Shown: positions 52,174 through 60,465 of the stretch, piece by piece | Layout: each line of letters begins with the position of its first letter | How positions within the stretch are numbered: the first letter of the stretch is position 1 | NCBI RefSeq assembly: GCF_014203235.1 | Contig: NZ_JACHIN010000001.1 | Span: 1,240,001 to 1,304,000, forward strand | DNA length: 64,000 nucleotides | Reading direction: 5' to 3' | Origin: Nonomuraea endophytica | GTDB lineage: Bacteria; Actinomycetota; Actinomycetes; Streptosporangiales; Streptosporangiaceae | Notes under the pieces: generated by a model | The model's database searches: none | What the model saw: the letters and a program-made list of their open reading frames with translations, nothing else | What the model was told of the DNA's origin: nothing | Made by a program: the position numbers and the translations under genes

Positions 52174-52824
52174 ATGACGACCCAACGGCCCGCCCCGAGG
52201 AGGCGCCGGCTGTCCGCCGAGGACCGGCGGCGCCGGATCCTGCAGGCAGCCATGGCGGTGTTCGCCCAGCGCGGCTACCACGCGGCCTCAATGGCCGAGA
52301 TCGCCGCCGATGCCGGCATCGCCGCGTCGGTGATCTACGACCACTTCCCGTCCAAGGCGGACCTGCACGTCGCCCTGCTGGAAGGGCAGGCCGCTGAGCT
52401 GCTTCAGTCCACCCAGGCCGCCGTCGCCGCCGCGCCCGCCGGCCTCGCCCCGCGCGTGCGCGCCGGCGCGGACGCGTTCTTCGCCTTCGTCGAGCGACAT
52501 CCCTACGCCTGGCGGATGCTCTTCCGCGACCCCCCGGGCGAGCCCTCCGTGGCCGCCTGCCACGACCGGATCCACCAACAGGCCACCGACGCGATCGTGG
52601 CGTTCCTGAAGTCCCACGCGCCCTCCGCGCACGGGCGGCCCGAAGGCGACCGCGCCATCGAGATGTTCGCCCAGATGCTCAAGATGGCCCAGCACGGCCT
52701 CGCGGTCTGGTGGTACGAGCACCGCGACACCCCCCGCGACGAACTCGTCGACCGTCTCCTCGACTTCTGCTGGACCGGCCTCCAACGCCACCTGCCACCA
52801 CCCACCGACACCGCACCGCGCTGA
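52174..52824 (+). CDS. TetR-family transcriptional regulator
   Basis: 216 residues. The basic start TTQRPAPRRRRLSAEDRRRR is followed by ILQAAMAVFAQRGYHAASMA and EIAADAGIAASVIYDHFPSK, a clear TetR DNA-binding domain. The C-terminal helical domain would bind a small ligand. The ATG at 52174 lies 17 bases after the second operator; the longer open frame would start across the operators and is rejected. Confidence 0.93.
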   Translation: MTTQRPAPRRRRLSAEDRRRRILQAAMAVFAQRGYHAASMAEIAADAGIAASVIYDHFPSKADLHVALLEGQAAELLQSTQAAVAAAPAGLAPRVRAGADAFFAFVERHPYAWRMLFRDPPGEPSVAACHDRIHQQATDAIVAFLKSHAPSAHGRPEGDRAIEMFAQMLKMAQHGLAVWWYEHRDTPRDELVDRLLDFCWTGLQRHLPPPTDTAPR

Positions 52825-52971
52825 AACCCCACCCCGTCGACAAGGCCCGGCACTCGGGTTGCCGCAGGCCACAGCGGCTGCAGTGCCCGACTCCGGGCGT
52901 TCGGGGATGAGTTCGGCGCTCACCACCCGACAACGGTGGATGGTTCGTCAGCCGAGCAACGGCCGTCGCTC

Positions 52972-53000
52972 TAGACAGGTAGTTAGCTAATTGCCATAAT
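52972..53000 (+). promoter_or_regulatory. Promoter with internal TTAGCTAA dyad for the ArsR-like gene
   Basis: TAGACA (52972-52977), 17 bases, CATAAT (52995-53000) form a reasonable housekeeping promoter. TTAGCTAA (52983-52990) sits between the two hexamers, a natural place for a repressor. The GTG start is 6 bases after the -10, so the transcript would be leaderless. Confidence 0.55.
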
Positions 53001-53006
53001 GCCTTT

Positions 53007-53309
53007 GTGTTGGACGTGGATCTTGTGAAGGCGCTGGCCAGCGACAAGCGTTTGCTGATCTTGGAGTGGCTGCGCGACCCGGAACGCCATTTTCCGCCGC
53101 AGCGTGACGGCGATCTGGTGGACGACGGGGTCTGCTCGTTGTTCATCGCCCAGAAGCTGGGGGTGAGCCAGCCGACCTGCGGTGAACATCTCAAGGTGCT
53201 CGCACAGGCGGGGCTGGTGCGCGGCAAGAAGATCAAACAGTGGGTGTTCTACCAGCGCGATGAGGACCGCATCGGCGAGGCGAAGGAGTTGCTGAGCGGT
53301 GAGTGGTGA
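53007..53309 (+). CDS. ArsR-type winged-helix regulator
   Basis: 100 residues from a GTG. It has LVKALASDKRLLILEWLRDP, a longer loop containing one Cys, then SLFIAQKLGVSQPTCGEHLK and VLAQAGLVRGKKIKQWVFYQ, the ArsR helix-turn-helix. Cys in the recognition region (QPTCGEH) could bind metal or react with thiols. It overlaps the next gene by 11 bases, so it probably regulates an operon that includes itself. Confidence 0.9.
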   Translation: MLDVDLVKALASDKRLLILEWLRDPERHFPPQRDGDLVDDGVCSLFIAQKLGVSQPTCGEHLKVLAQAGLVRGKKIKQWVFYQRDEDRIGEAKELLSGEW

Positions 53310-54228
53310 GTCGAGCGGCGCCGTCGCCGCGCCCCAGAGTCTGGACGCAGGACTCTACGAGCGGTTGATCGCCGATCTGGAAGCAGCTGGAGCGCGCTAC
53401 CGCCTGATCGACCACCCGCCCGAGGGCCGCACCGAGGTGGTCAGCGCGCTGCGCGGACACGATGTCGCGCAGGCCGCCAAGTGCCTGATCGTGATGGTCA
53501 AGATCGGCAAGAAGCGGACCAGGTACGTGCTGGCCGTGGTGCCCGGAGATGCCCGCCTGGATCTACACGCGGTCAAAACCCTGCTGGAGGGCAGCTACGC
53601 CGCCTTCGCCGAGCGTGCCAAGGCCGAGGAACTGGCCGGCAGCGTCAGCGGCACCGTGCTGCCCTTCAGCTACCACCCCCGGCTGGAGGTGATCGCCGAT
53701 CCGGCACTGCTGCGAGCACCGGAGCTGTTCTTCAACGCCGCCCGGCTGGACCGCTCGATCGCCCTGGCCACCGACGACTACCAACGCCTGGCCGCCCCTC
53801 GCCTCGCCCCCATCACCGCTGTGCAGCTTCGAGAGCCTTCCGCCAGGAGGAAATCCATGTCACAGAGCGACTACGCCATTCACTACCAGCCCCTGTTCAC
53901 CACCCTGCAGACCATGGACGTCCAAGCGTTGATCGACCAAACCGACGACCCCTGGTACAACCAGACCCTCATCCAGGTGGGAGACGTGCTGGTCCGGCTG
54001 GGTGTCATGCAGGGCGAGTTCCACTGGCACAAGCACGATGAACAGGATGAGTTCTTCTTCGTCCTGGACGGACTGTTCCATATCGAACTGGAGCACACCG
54101 ACACCGTCGAACTCGGCCCGCGGCAAGCGTTCACCGTTCCGGCGGGAATGCTGCACCGTCCCGTCGTCCCGGTCCGCAGCGCCGTCCTGATGATCGAAAA
54201 GGCCGGTGTCATCGCCACCGGCGACTGA
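53299..54228 (+). CDS. YbaK-like deacylase domain fused to a cupin domain
   Basis: 309 residues in one frame. Residues about 15-180 are a YbaK/ProRS-associated domain (YRLIDHPPEGRTEVVSALRG, AAKCLIVMVKIGKKRTRYVL), a family that removes wrongly attached amino acids from tRNA. Residues about 187-309 are a cupin (GEFHWHKHDEQDEFFFVLDG, FTVPAGMLHRPV) with the His/His/Glu/His metal set. An AGGAGG followed by ATG lies exactly at the domain junction, so a separate cupin may also be made. The fusion is unusual and may reflect loss of a stop codon. Coupled to the ArsR gene. Confidence 0.75.
   Translation: MSGESSGAVAAPQSLDAGLYERLIADLEAAGARYRLIDHPPEGRTEVVSALRGHDVAQAAKCLIVMVKIGKKRTRYVLAVVPGDARLDLHAVKTLLEGSYAAFAERAKAEELAGSVSGTVLPFSYHPRLEVIADPALLRAPELFFNAARLDRSIALATDDYQRLAAPRLAPITAVQLREPSARRKSMSQSDYAIHYQPLFTTLQTMDVQALIDQTDDPWYNQTLIQVGDVLVRLGVMQGEFHWHKHDEQDEFFFVLDGLFHIELEHTDTVELGPRQAFTVPAGMLHRPVVPVRSAVLMIEKAGVIATGD
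53845..53859 (+). promoter_or_regulatory. Internal ribosome binding site and start within the fusion gene
   Basis: AGGAGG (53845-53850), 6 bases, ATG (53857-53859). Spacing and sequence are ideal. Initiation here would give a free cupin protein of 123 residues beginning MSQSDYAIHY. Confidence 0.6.
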
Positions 54229-54776
54229 CCCCCGCCATCCTGAACGCCCAACTGCCGCCAGGCCCGACCGCACGTGCGACGTTCTTTCTGCTGAGCCCAA
54301 GCAGGATGCGCGCTTCCGGAGCCATGCCCTCGTGGCATCGTCACCGCGGGCTCGCACCAGCCGCCGTTCAGGGTTGAGCTGCGTGTTCAGTCTGTACGGC
54401 GGCGCGAGGTGCCCGGTGACCTTGGCGATGGTCTCTGGCCCGAGCTGACGTAGCACATAGCGGTGCGGGGGTCTCGTTCTTGCTGCCCTGGGTTGACGAC
54501 GTCATCGAGTGACCCCTGGCCGAGCCGACCTTTCACCGGATACCGCAGATTCCGGCAGGTCAGGGCTCGCACCCTCCCCACTGCCCGTCGTGACGGACAG
54601 TACCGGTTGGGTGACGTCCCCCTCGTTTAAGGAAGTGTCTTTCCTGTAATGCACTTCTGGCGTAGTGTCGGTCGTAGCGGGAGCTCCCGCCGCCTGCGAA
54701 CACCTCGGCGGCAGGAGGCACGGCCGAGATTCTGTCGCCCGCGGCCGCCGGGGTTCCGGCTGGAGACGAGGGCGTC
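54229..54776. other. 548-bp stretch without a convincing gene
   Basis: Short frames exist on both strands but none shows a motif, a good ribosome site or the third-position G/C bias of neighbouring genes. GC content looks lower and codon structure broken, so it may hold decayed coding sequence plus the promoter of the STAS gene. Confidence 0.5.
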
Positions 54777-55148
54777 ATGCCCACCCTTCTATTGACCTGC
54801 CGCCCCTTCGACGGGCTCACGCTGGTTGGCGTGGCCGGGGAACTCGACGCCACCAACGCCGCCGACCTCGGCACCTATATCGAAGGACAGCACCCGGAGT
54901 GGGCGCTGCCGCTGGTGCTGGACCTGGCCGCGCTGACCTTCATGGACAGCACCGGCCTGCACCTGCTCATCGGCCTGCACCACCGCGAGCACGAACACGG
55001 CGGCCGCCTGCACCTGGCCGCCCCGCACGCCCGCGTCAGCCGCCTCCTGCAGATCACCGGCACCGACCGGCTGTTCCACACCCACCCCTCGCTGCAGCGG
55101 GCCCTGACCGCCGCCCGCCTCACCCTCTCATCGGCCCGCGGCGCCTGA
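54777..55148 (+). CDS. STAS domain protein (anti-sigma factor antagonist type)
   Basis: 123 residues: GLTLVGVAGELDATNAADL, then LVLDLAALTFMDSTGLHLL with the Ser of DSTGL as the expected phosphorylation site. This is the SpoIIAA/RsbV fold that releases a sigma factor by binding its anti-sigma kinase. No partner kinase or sigma gene is adjacent. The following 220 bases (55149-55368) show no gene. Confidence 0.87.
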   Translation: MPTLLLTCRPFDGLTLVGVAGELDATNAADLGTYIEGQHPEWALPLVLDLAALTFMDSTGLHLLIGLHHREHEHGGRLHLAAPHARVSRLLQITGTDRLFHTHPSLQRALTAARLTLSSARGA

Positions 55149-55368
55149 GCACCAGATACCAGCCGTTCAGCGCAGGACCCCCCCGGTCCAGGGCACCGAC
55201 GGCCCGTGACCGGTTCGCCGAGCTGCTGGGGGTGCCCGGGGCCGATGCGGTTCCCTCGCCTGCCGCCAATTCCGGTCTCGGTTACGGTTCGGGGATCATC
55301 ACGTTGTCCGGCACGGGAACAGCGGCAGGAAGGAGTCGGCATCTGAGTTCAACCCCGTGACGGGCCGT

Positions 55369-56193
55369 TCAGTCGCCGGCGGCCCGTACCGCGGCGGCGA
55401 TCGGGTCGAGCCCCGCGATCAGCTCGTCGAGTTCGTCCGCGCTGAGCACGTCGTACGCCGGGATTGCCAGCTCATCGGTGAGGGACTCGATCCGCTGCCT
55501 GGTCTCCCGGCCGGCGTGGGTGAGCCCGCCGGCGGCGTTCACGAGGCCGCGGCCGCGCAGCCCGTCGACGACGGCGGCCAGGCGCGTCTTGGGCAGGTGG
55601 TGGATCCGGCCGAACTCCTCCGCCCTCATCCCCATGGACAGGGCCAAGAGGACGTGGGACTCGGTGCCGCCGATGCCGTGGGCGAGGAGGGCGGCGTTGT
55701 GGCCGTCACCGCGGTGCTCGCGCAGCAGCGTCGCCGCGTGCCAGAGCCTGGCGACCGGCTCCTCGGGCACGTCGAGCGCGCGCAGCCCGGCGTACAGCAC
55801 TCGGCCCTCGCTCGGCGCGCTGACCGCCGCGCGGGTGGCGAGGTCGGCGGCCCGCACCAGAGTGGGGGAGGCGGCGAGCTCCCCGAGCATCTGCCGCAGG
55901 GCGGTGGCGCTGCCCCGCTCGCGTACGGCGATCGCCTCCCGCGGGGTGATCTTCCCCCACACCCAGGGGATGTGGCGCGCCACCTCACCGTCGGCGAAGT
56001 TGTAGAAGACCGCGTGCACCACCTCGGCCGGTGCCGTCCCCAGCGGCGCGGCCCGGCCCGCGAAATACCCGTCCCAGTAGTTGCGCATGCCGACGGCCAG
56101 GAACGCCTCGTTGGGCGCCTCGGAGAAGGTGACGGTGGCGATCGGCTCGACGAGCTCGAACATGCGGTGGATCTTGACCTGTGGGTGCGGCAT
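55369..56193 (-). CDS. SCO6745 family protein
   Basis: 274 residues. The first half has ATVTFSEAPNEAFLAVGMRN and YWDGYFAGRAAPLGTAPAEV, the second MRAEEFGRIHHLPKTRLAAV, a winged-helix-like region, as in the actinomycete SCO6745 group. Function unknown. GGAGGAG precedes the ATG at 56193. It shares direction with the TipA-type gene 168 bp upstream. Confidence 0.75.
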   Translation of the reverse strand: MPHPQVKIHRMFELVEPIATVTFSEAPNEAFLAVGMRNYWDGYFAGRAAPLGTAPAEVVHAVFYNFADGEVARHIPWVWGKITPREAIAVRERGSATALRQMLGELAASPTLVRAADLATRAAVSAPSEGRVLYAGLRALDVPEEPVARLWHAATLLREHRGDGHNAALLAHGIGGTESHVLLALSMGMRAEEFGRIHHLPKTRLAAVVDGLRGRGLVNAAGGLTHAGRETRQRIESLTDELAIPAYDVLSADELDELIAGLDPIAAAVRAAGD

Positions 56194-56361
56194 GGTCGGA
56201 TCTCCTCCGGTCGTGGCAGCGGCCTCTCATCCTGGCTACGAACAATGTCGCCTGGATACGACAAAACTCCGCCGCCGCGACAAGGTAGTCAGCGGCCCAG
56301 GTCCCCCGCCGCCTTGAGAGAGCAGCCGTTGTCACAGGTCAGGCAAGAGTTCCGGCCGCTC

Positions 56362-57123
56362 CTAGGAGTCGTGCCGCGCCGCGTTCGCGTGGATGGCGTC
56401 CCTGACGTACTCGGTCAGACCCTCGGCCAGCGGCTCGTAGTTGGCCGCGAACCGGGGGTCGGCCACGTACATGTCGCCGAGCCCGCGGTGGATCTCGAAG
56501 GTGCAGTCGTAGCACCAGCGGCTGATGTGCTGCCGGTGCTCCTCGGCCAGGTCCATGGCGCGAGGCCCGTCGGCGGGCGCGCCCGACGTGTACGCCTCGG
56601 CCAGCGCCCGAGCCACGGCCCCGCCCTCCTCGGTGAACCTCACCCAGTCGGCCTTCGTCATGTTCGCCATGCGCTCGCGGGACTGCTCGAAGGCGGCGCC
56701 GCCGCCCCAGCGCTGCTCCGCCTCCTCGGCGTGGTCCTCGGGGCGAAAGTCCCCGAACACCTCGAAACGCTCCTCGGGCGTCAGGTTGATGCCCATCGTC
56801 CGTGCCTCCATCTCCTTCTCGATGGCCGCGGTCAGGTTCGTGAGCCGGTCGATGCGGCGCACGAGCAGTTCGTGCTGGCGCCGCAGGTGCGTCATCGCGC
56901 TCGCGTCCGGCCGGTCGAGGATGACCGCGATCTCTTCCAGGGGGAACCCGAGCTCGCGGTAGAACAGCACCCGCTGCAGGCGGTCCAGGTCGGACTCCGT
57001 GTACCTGCGGTACCCCGCCGCCGTCCGCTCACCCGGGCTGAGCAGCCCGATCTCGTCGTAGTGGTGGAGGGCGCGCACGGTGACACCGGCGAGCCTCGCG
57101 ACCTGGCCGACGGAGTAGCTCAT
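56362..57123 (-). CDS. tipA: TipA-type MerR regulator
   Basis: 253 residues, the same length as TipAL. The MerR domain is YSVGQVARLAGVTVRALHHY with GLLSPGERTAAGYRRYTESD, then a long dimer helix. The C-terminal TipAS-like domain begins MGINLTPEERFEVFGDF and contains CYDCTFEIHRGLGDMYVAD, with the Cys that in TipA reacts covalently with thiopeptide antibiotics. It may also be made as a short TipAS form, since an ATG precedes the MGINLTPEE segment. The promoter immediately upstream has the expected MerR layout. The in-frame ATG at 57144 is rejected because it precedes that promoter's -10. Confidence 0.92.
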   Translation of the reverse strand: MSYSVGQVARLAGVTVRALHHYDEIGLLSPGERTAAGYRRYTESDLDRLQRVLFYRELGFPLEEIAVILDRPDASAMTHLRRQHELLVRRIDRLTNLTAAIEKEMEARTMGINLTPEERFEVFGDFRPEDHAEEAEQRWGGGAAFEQSRERMANMTKADWVRFTEEGGAVARALAEAYTSGAPADGPRAMDLAEEHRQHISRWCYDCTFEIHRGLGDMYVADPRFAANYEPLAEGLTEYVRDAIHANAARHDS

Positions 57124-57129
57124 GGCAGA

Positions 57130-57160
57130 AGTCTGCGGCCTCACGCTACGTGAGGGTCAA
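57130..57160 (-). promoter_or_regulatory. MerR-type tipA promoter with 19-bp spacer and dyad
   Basis: Leftward: TTGACC (57160-57155), 19 bases, CAGACT (57135-57130), then 6 bases to the ATG. CCTCACGCTACGTGAGG (57139-57155) is a perfect dyad inside and beside the spacer and closely resembles the known tipA operator. The predicted transcript start coincides with the ATG. Confidence 0.8.
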
Positions 57161-57177
57161 ACGACTAGCCTGGCCGC

Positions 57178-58467
57178 ATGCCGTACCGAGTGAGCGTGGT
57201 TGTGCGTTACCGCAAAGCGGTGACCTACGGCGTGCACGCGCTGCTGGCCGCGCTGGAGCGCGCGGGCGCGGAGTGCGAGATCCACTTCGGCGCGACCGCG
57301 GCGGAGACGGCGGCGCTGATCGCCGCGAGCGGCGGCGAGCGGGTGCTGGTGCTGTGGTCGTTCTACTCCCCCGACGCCGAGGCGATGGCCGCCGAGCTCG
57401 CGGTCGTGCGCGAGCTGGCCGACGACCCGCGCGCCCTTCACATCGCCGGAGGCGTCCACGCCACCGCCGAACCCCAGCAGGTCATCGACGCCGGCTGGGA
57501 CCTGGCCGCGATCGGCGAGGGCGAGTCCACGATCGTGGCGATGGTGGCGGCGCTGCGCGCGGACACGCCGCTGCGCGAGGTACCCGGCCTGGCCCTGCGC
57601 GACCACGACGGCGTGGCCCTGCGCACCCGCCCGGCCCCGCAACTCCCCCTGGACGCCTACCCGTCCTTCCCCGACCGGCGCCGCAACTTCGGCCCCATCG
57701 AGATCACCCGCGGCTGCCGCTACACCTGCCGGTTCTGCCAGACGCCGTTCATGTTCGGCGCGCAGTTCCGCCACCGTTCCGTAGAGTCGGTGCGCGAGCA
57801 CGTCCGGCTGATGACCGCGCACGGCCTGAAGGACGTGCGCTTTATCACCCCCACCTCTCTCTCGTACGGCACGCAAGGCCCGAACCCCGACCTTGACCGG
57901 ATCGAAGAGCTCCTAGACGGCGTCCACTCCGAACTGCCCGCCCAAGGCCGCGTCTTCTTCGGCAGCTTCCCCTCCGAGATCCGCCCCGAGCACGTGACGC
58001 CGGAGTCGATGCGCCTGCTGAAGCGGTACGTGGCCAACGACAACATCATCATCGGCGCCCAGTCGGGCTCCGACCGCGTCCTCGACGCCTCCGGCCGCGG
58101 CCACGGCGTGGAGCCCGTGCGCGCCGCGGTGCGCATCGCCATGGAGTACGGCTTCCGCCCCAACGTCGACTTCATCTTCGGCATGCCCGGCGAGTCGGCG
58201 GCCGACCAGTCCGACTCCCTGAAGCTGGCCACCGACCTGGCCGGAATGGGCGCCCGCATCCACACCCACACCTTCATGCCCCTGCCCGGCACCCCATGGC
58301 GCGACGCCGAGCCCGCCTTCATCCCCATCTCGACCATGACCGAACTCGACCGCCTGGCCCAGCGCGGCGACGCCTACGGCCACTGGCGCAAACAGGCCGA
58401 ACACGCCACCCGCCTGGCCGAGACCGCCAAGTCATACCCCCGAAGAACCCCCCGCCGCCGCACCTGA
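57178..58467 (+). CDS. B12-binding domain/radical SAM protein (MJ_1487-like family)
   Basis: 429 residues. Residues about 1-150 are a cobalamin-binding-like Rossmann domain (VLVLWSFYSPDAEAMAAEL, IAGGVHATAEPQQVI, AIGEGE). The radical SAM core begins EITRGCRYTCRFCQTPFMFG, a CX3CX2C cluster, and includes GAQSGSDRVLDASGRGH and FIFGMPGESAADQ. Relatives are poorly characterised. TAGCCT 6 bases before the ATG suggests a leaderless transcript divergent from tipA; the two share the operator region. Confidence 0.85.
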   Translation: MPYRVSVVVRYRKAVTYGVHALLAALERAGAECEIHFGATAAETAALIAASGGERVLVLWSFYSPDAEAMAAELAVVRELADDPRALHIAGGVHATAEPQQVIDAGWDLAAIGEGESTIVAMVAALRADTPLREVPGLALRDHDGVALRTRPAPQLPLDAYPSFPDRRRNFGPIEITRGCRYTCRFCQTPFMFGAQFRHRSVESVREHVRLMTAHGLKDVRFITPTSLSYGTQGPNPDLDRIEELLDGVHSELPAQGRVFFGSFPSEIRPEHVTPESMRLLKRYVANDNIIIGAQSGSDRVLDASGRGHGVEPVRAAVRIAMEYGFRPNVDFIFGMPGESAADQSDSLKLATDLAGMGARIHTHTFMPLPGTPWRDAEPAFIPISTMTELDRLAQRGDAYGHWRKQAEHATRLAETAKSYPRRTPRRRT

Positions 58468-58468
58468 C

Positions 58469-58485
58469 CGCCGGCGCGGCCGGCG
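58469..58485. terminator. Hairpin between convergent genes
   Basis: CGCCGGC and GCCGGCG pair around GCG, a perfect 7-bp stem between the radical SAM gene and the leftward fragment. No T run. Confidence 0.4.
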
Positions 58486-58494
58486 CAGGCCGAG

Positions 58495-58920
58495 TCAGTT
58501 GAGCAGGTCCTTCGACGCCACCGTCTCATCTGCGGGTGGTGGTTGGATGTTCACCTTCATCCCCCAGCGTGACAGCTGGAGGTCCTTAGTGAAGGTGAAG
58601 TACGGCTCGTCGTTGGCGGTCCTGCCGGGGCTGTCGTTCGGCTCGCGCCAGGAGCTCGACGCCCTGCGGACGAGTTGGTCACGGCCGATCCACAACCGCC
58701 AGGACACCTTCCAGGAGGCGTATTTGCCGGTGGGCGGGACGTTGCGGTAGCCGATGCGCATGCCCGGGTTCACTTTGTGAAGCTGGGCGAAGGTGATGCT
58801 CCCCTCGTGGAGGGTTGTGGGCACGCCGTCATAGACCCCGGCGGGCCGCTTACGCACGGTGGTGGCTAGTACCGCTCGCAGCGTTGCCGGATCGCTGAGG
58901 CTGAGATGTTCACCGGACAG
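58495..58920 (-). pseudogene. C-terminal fragment of an unknown gene, 5' end lost at the integrase scar
   Basis: About 140 coherent residues: LSDPATLRAVLATTVRKRPA, HEGSITFAQLHKVNPGMRIG, WRLWIGRDQLVRRASSSW, ending ADETVASKDLLN. No good start is present; upstream the frame enters the decayed integrase on the other strand. A GTG at 58857 could give 120 residues. I do not recognise the family. Its truncation point coincides with the integrase remnant, so it may be cargo of the lost element. Confidence 0.5.
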
Positions 58921-59072
58921 ACGTCCCGCGCATCCACGTCCACGACACCCGCGCGTCACTCCTGGCCGCCCTCGGGTGCACCCTCGCGTGGCGATGCAGA
59001 TCTTCCGCCACAGCCAGATCTCCATGCCCATGGACATCAACGACAGCCTGCGGACCCCAGTAGCTGTACAAG
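58908..59072 (+). pseudogene. Remnant of a tyrosine recombinase (integrase) C-terminus
   Basis: Two adjacent frames give RIHVHDTRASLLAAL (to 58974) and VHPRVAMQIFRHSQISMPMD (from 58976), which join to the box II region of phage/ICE-type integrases: the H-x-x-R motif and the RHSQI His. One base shift and small losses separate them. The catalytic Tyr region is missing (MDINDS where MDIYT is expected). It sits directly 3' of tRNA-Arg, the standard target of such enzymes. Confidence 0.65.
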
Positions 59073-59075
59073 ATG

Positions 59076-59111
59076 GAAAAAGGCCCTCTGGGATGATCCC
59101 GGAGGGCCTTT
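59076..59111 (-). terminator. Intrinsic terminator of the tRNA-Arg gene
   Basis: Leftward: AAGGCCCTCCGGGATC pairs with ATCCCAGAGGGCCTT and a TTTT run follows. A long GC-rich stem with a U tract, ideally placed after the tRNA. Confidence 0.85.
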
Positions 59112-59117
59112 GAGCTG

Positions 59118-59193
59118 TGGTGCGGCCGGAGGTACTCGAAACCCCAACCTTCTGATCCGTAGTCAGATGCTCTATCCATTGAGCTACGGCCGC
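59118..59193 (-). tRNA. tRNA-Arg (anticodon ACG)
   Basis: Leftward reading GCGGCCGTAGCTCAATGGAT opens a full cloverleaf: 7-bp acceptor stem GCGGCCG/CGGCCGC, D arm GCTC..GAGC, anticodon loop CTACGGA (ACG), and a T arm with TTCGAGT in its loop. CCA follows the discriminator A and appears encoded. ACG reads CGT/CGC/CGA after inosine formation. Confidence 0.95.
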
Positions 59194-59337
59194 TCGCTTC
59201 GTAAGAAAGCATAGCGGACCCCGTGGGGTGCCCAGAACCGGATGGTCGATTCGGCCCTGTGGATACATCGAAGTGTGTATCCACAGGTTGGCCGGGCGAA
59301 GGAGGGAAGGGGCGACGGAGAGTGATGAGATAGGGCA

Positions 59338-60465
59338 ATGAAGCGTGCGGCACTTGGGGCGGTCCTGGCGTTCGCCATGGGCGCGGCGCTGATCGCGGGT
59401 GGTGCGCACGTCCAGCGGGGTCCCACGTGGCTGCTGTTCATTCCGTTGGCGTTCGTGTGTGCCGGGGTGGTGGTGCGGACGCACGCGCCGATCTGGTCGC
59501 TGGTGCTCGGGCTGGTGGGGGTGGGGATCGACATCGCGGTCGGGCCTTCGCTGGGGACCGTGCTGGTGTTCACCGACAATCTGTATTCGGCGGCGCTTTA
59601 TGGGCCGGCGCGGCTGGCGCGCTGGCTGCTGGGGATCACGGCGAGCATCGCCATCACCGCCGGGCTGGGGGCGGGGTTCTTCGTCGACAACCTCTGGCAG
59701 CTGGTGGTGATCTCCATCCAGCTTGGGCTGCTGCTGGTCATCCCGGTGACGACGGCCATGGTGCTGCGGCAGCAGCGGGATCTGGCCGCCGCCGAGCGGG
59801 CCAGGGCCGAAGAGGTGGCGCGGCTGGTCGAGCTGGATCGGCAGGCGGCGATCTCGGCCGAGCGCAACCGGATGGCGCGCGAGCTGCACGACATGATCGC
59901 CAACCACTTCAGCGCCATCGCGATCCAGTCCACGGCGGCGTTGTCGCGGCGCGATCTCGACGCGGAGACGATCCGCACGATCATGGAGTCGATCCGGGAA
60001 AACAGCGTGAAGGGGCTGGACGAGATGCGCACCATGATCGGCCTCCTCCGGCAGGAAGGGGAGGAGACCGAGGCGATGCGGTTGCGGCTGGCCGACGCGG
60101 AGAGCCTGGTCGAGCGGTCGCGGCAGGCGGGCATGCCGGCCGAGCTGGAGGTCGTCGGGGAGCCTCGGGAGTTGCCTGCTTCGGTGGATCTGGCGGGCTA
60201 TCGGATTCTTCAGGAAGCTTTGACGAACGCGCTCAAGCATGGCGATCCGCCGGCTTCCGTGCGCGTTGTCTATGAAGTGAAGCACGTGGTGCTGACCGTG
60301 GACAATCCGGTCAACGGGCGGAAGGCGCGGCTGCCCGGTGCCGGGGCGGGGGTGGTGGGGATGTCCGAGCGTGCCGCGCTGGTGGGCGGGGAGATCGAGG
60401 CGGGTCCGCGTGCCGACGGATGGCGCGTACAGGTCAGACTGCCCACGATTGAGGAGAGTGGATGA
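59338..60465 (+). CDS. NarL-type sensor histidine kinase
   Basis: 375 residues. Four to five membrane helices occupy the first about 140 residues with no large extracellular domain, so an intramembrane signal is likely. The HisKA_3 motif with phosphoacceptor His is RNRMARELHDMIANHFSAIA (about residue 183). HATPase parts are RILQEALTNALKHGDP and GAGVVGMSERAALVGG. Stop and start overlap (ATGA) with the response regulator. Confidence 0.93.
   Translation: MKRAALGAVLAFAMGAALIAGGAHVQRGPTWLLFIPLAFVCAGVVVRTHAPIWSLVLGLVGVGIDIAVGPSLGTVLVFTDNLYSAALYGPARLARWLLGITASIAITAGLGAGFFVDNLWQLVVISIQLGLLLVIPVTTAMVLRQQRDLAAAERARAEEVARLVELDRQAAISAERNRMARELHDMIANHFSAIAIQSTAALSRRDLDAETIRTIMESIRENSVKGLDEMRTMIGLLRQEGEETEAMRLRLADAESLVERSRQAGMPAELEVVGEPRELPASVDLAGYRILQEALTNALKHGDPPASVRVVYEVKHVVLTVDNPVNGRKARLPGAGAGVVGMSERAALVGGEIEAGPRADGWRVQVRLPTIEESG

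Noticed and set aside
54206..54448. Small frame after the cupin fusion, considered as a transposase remnant
   Set aside because: No recognisable transposase motif in any of the six frames, and no terminal inverted repeats found by eye.
58921..60285. Long leftward frame extending the fragment at 58495 to 596 codons
   Set aside because: It crosses the tRNA, its terminator and the histidine kinase on the other strand; only the part below about 58920 looks like protein.
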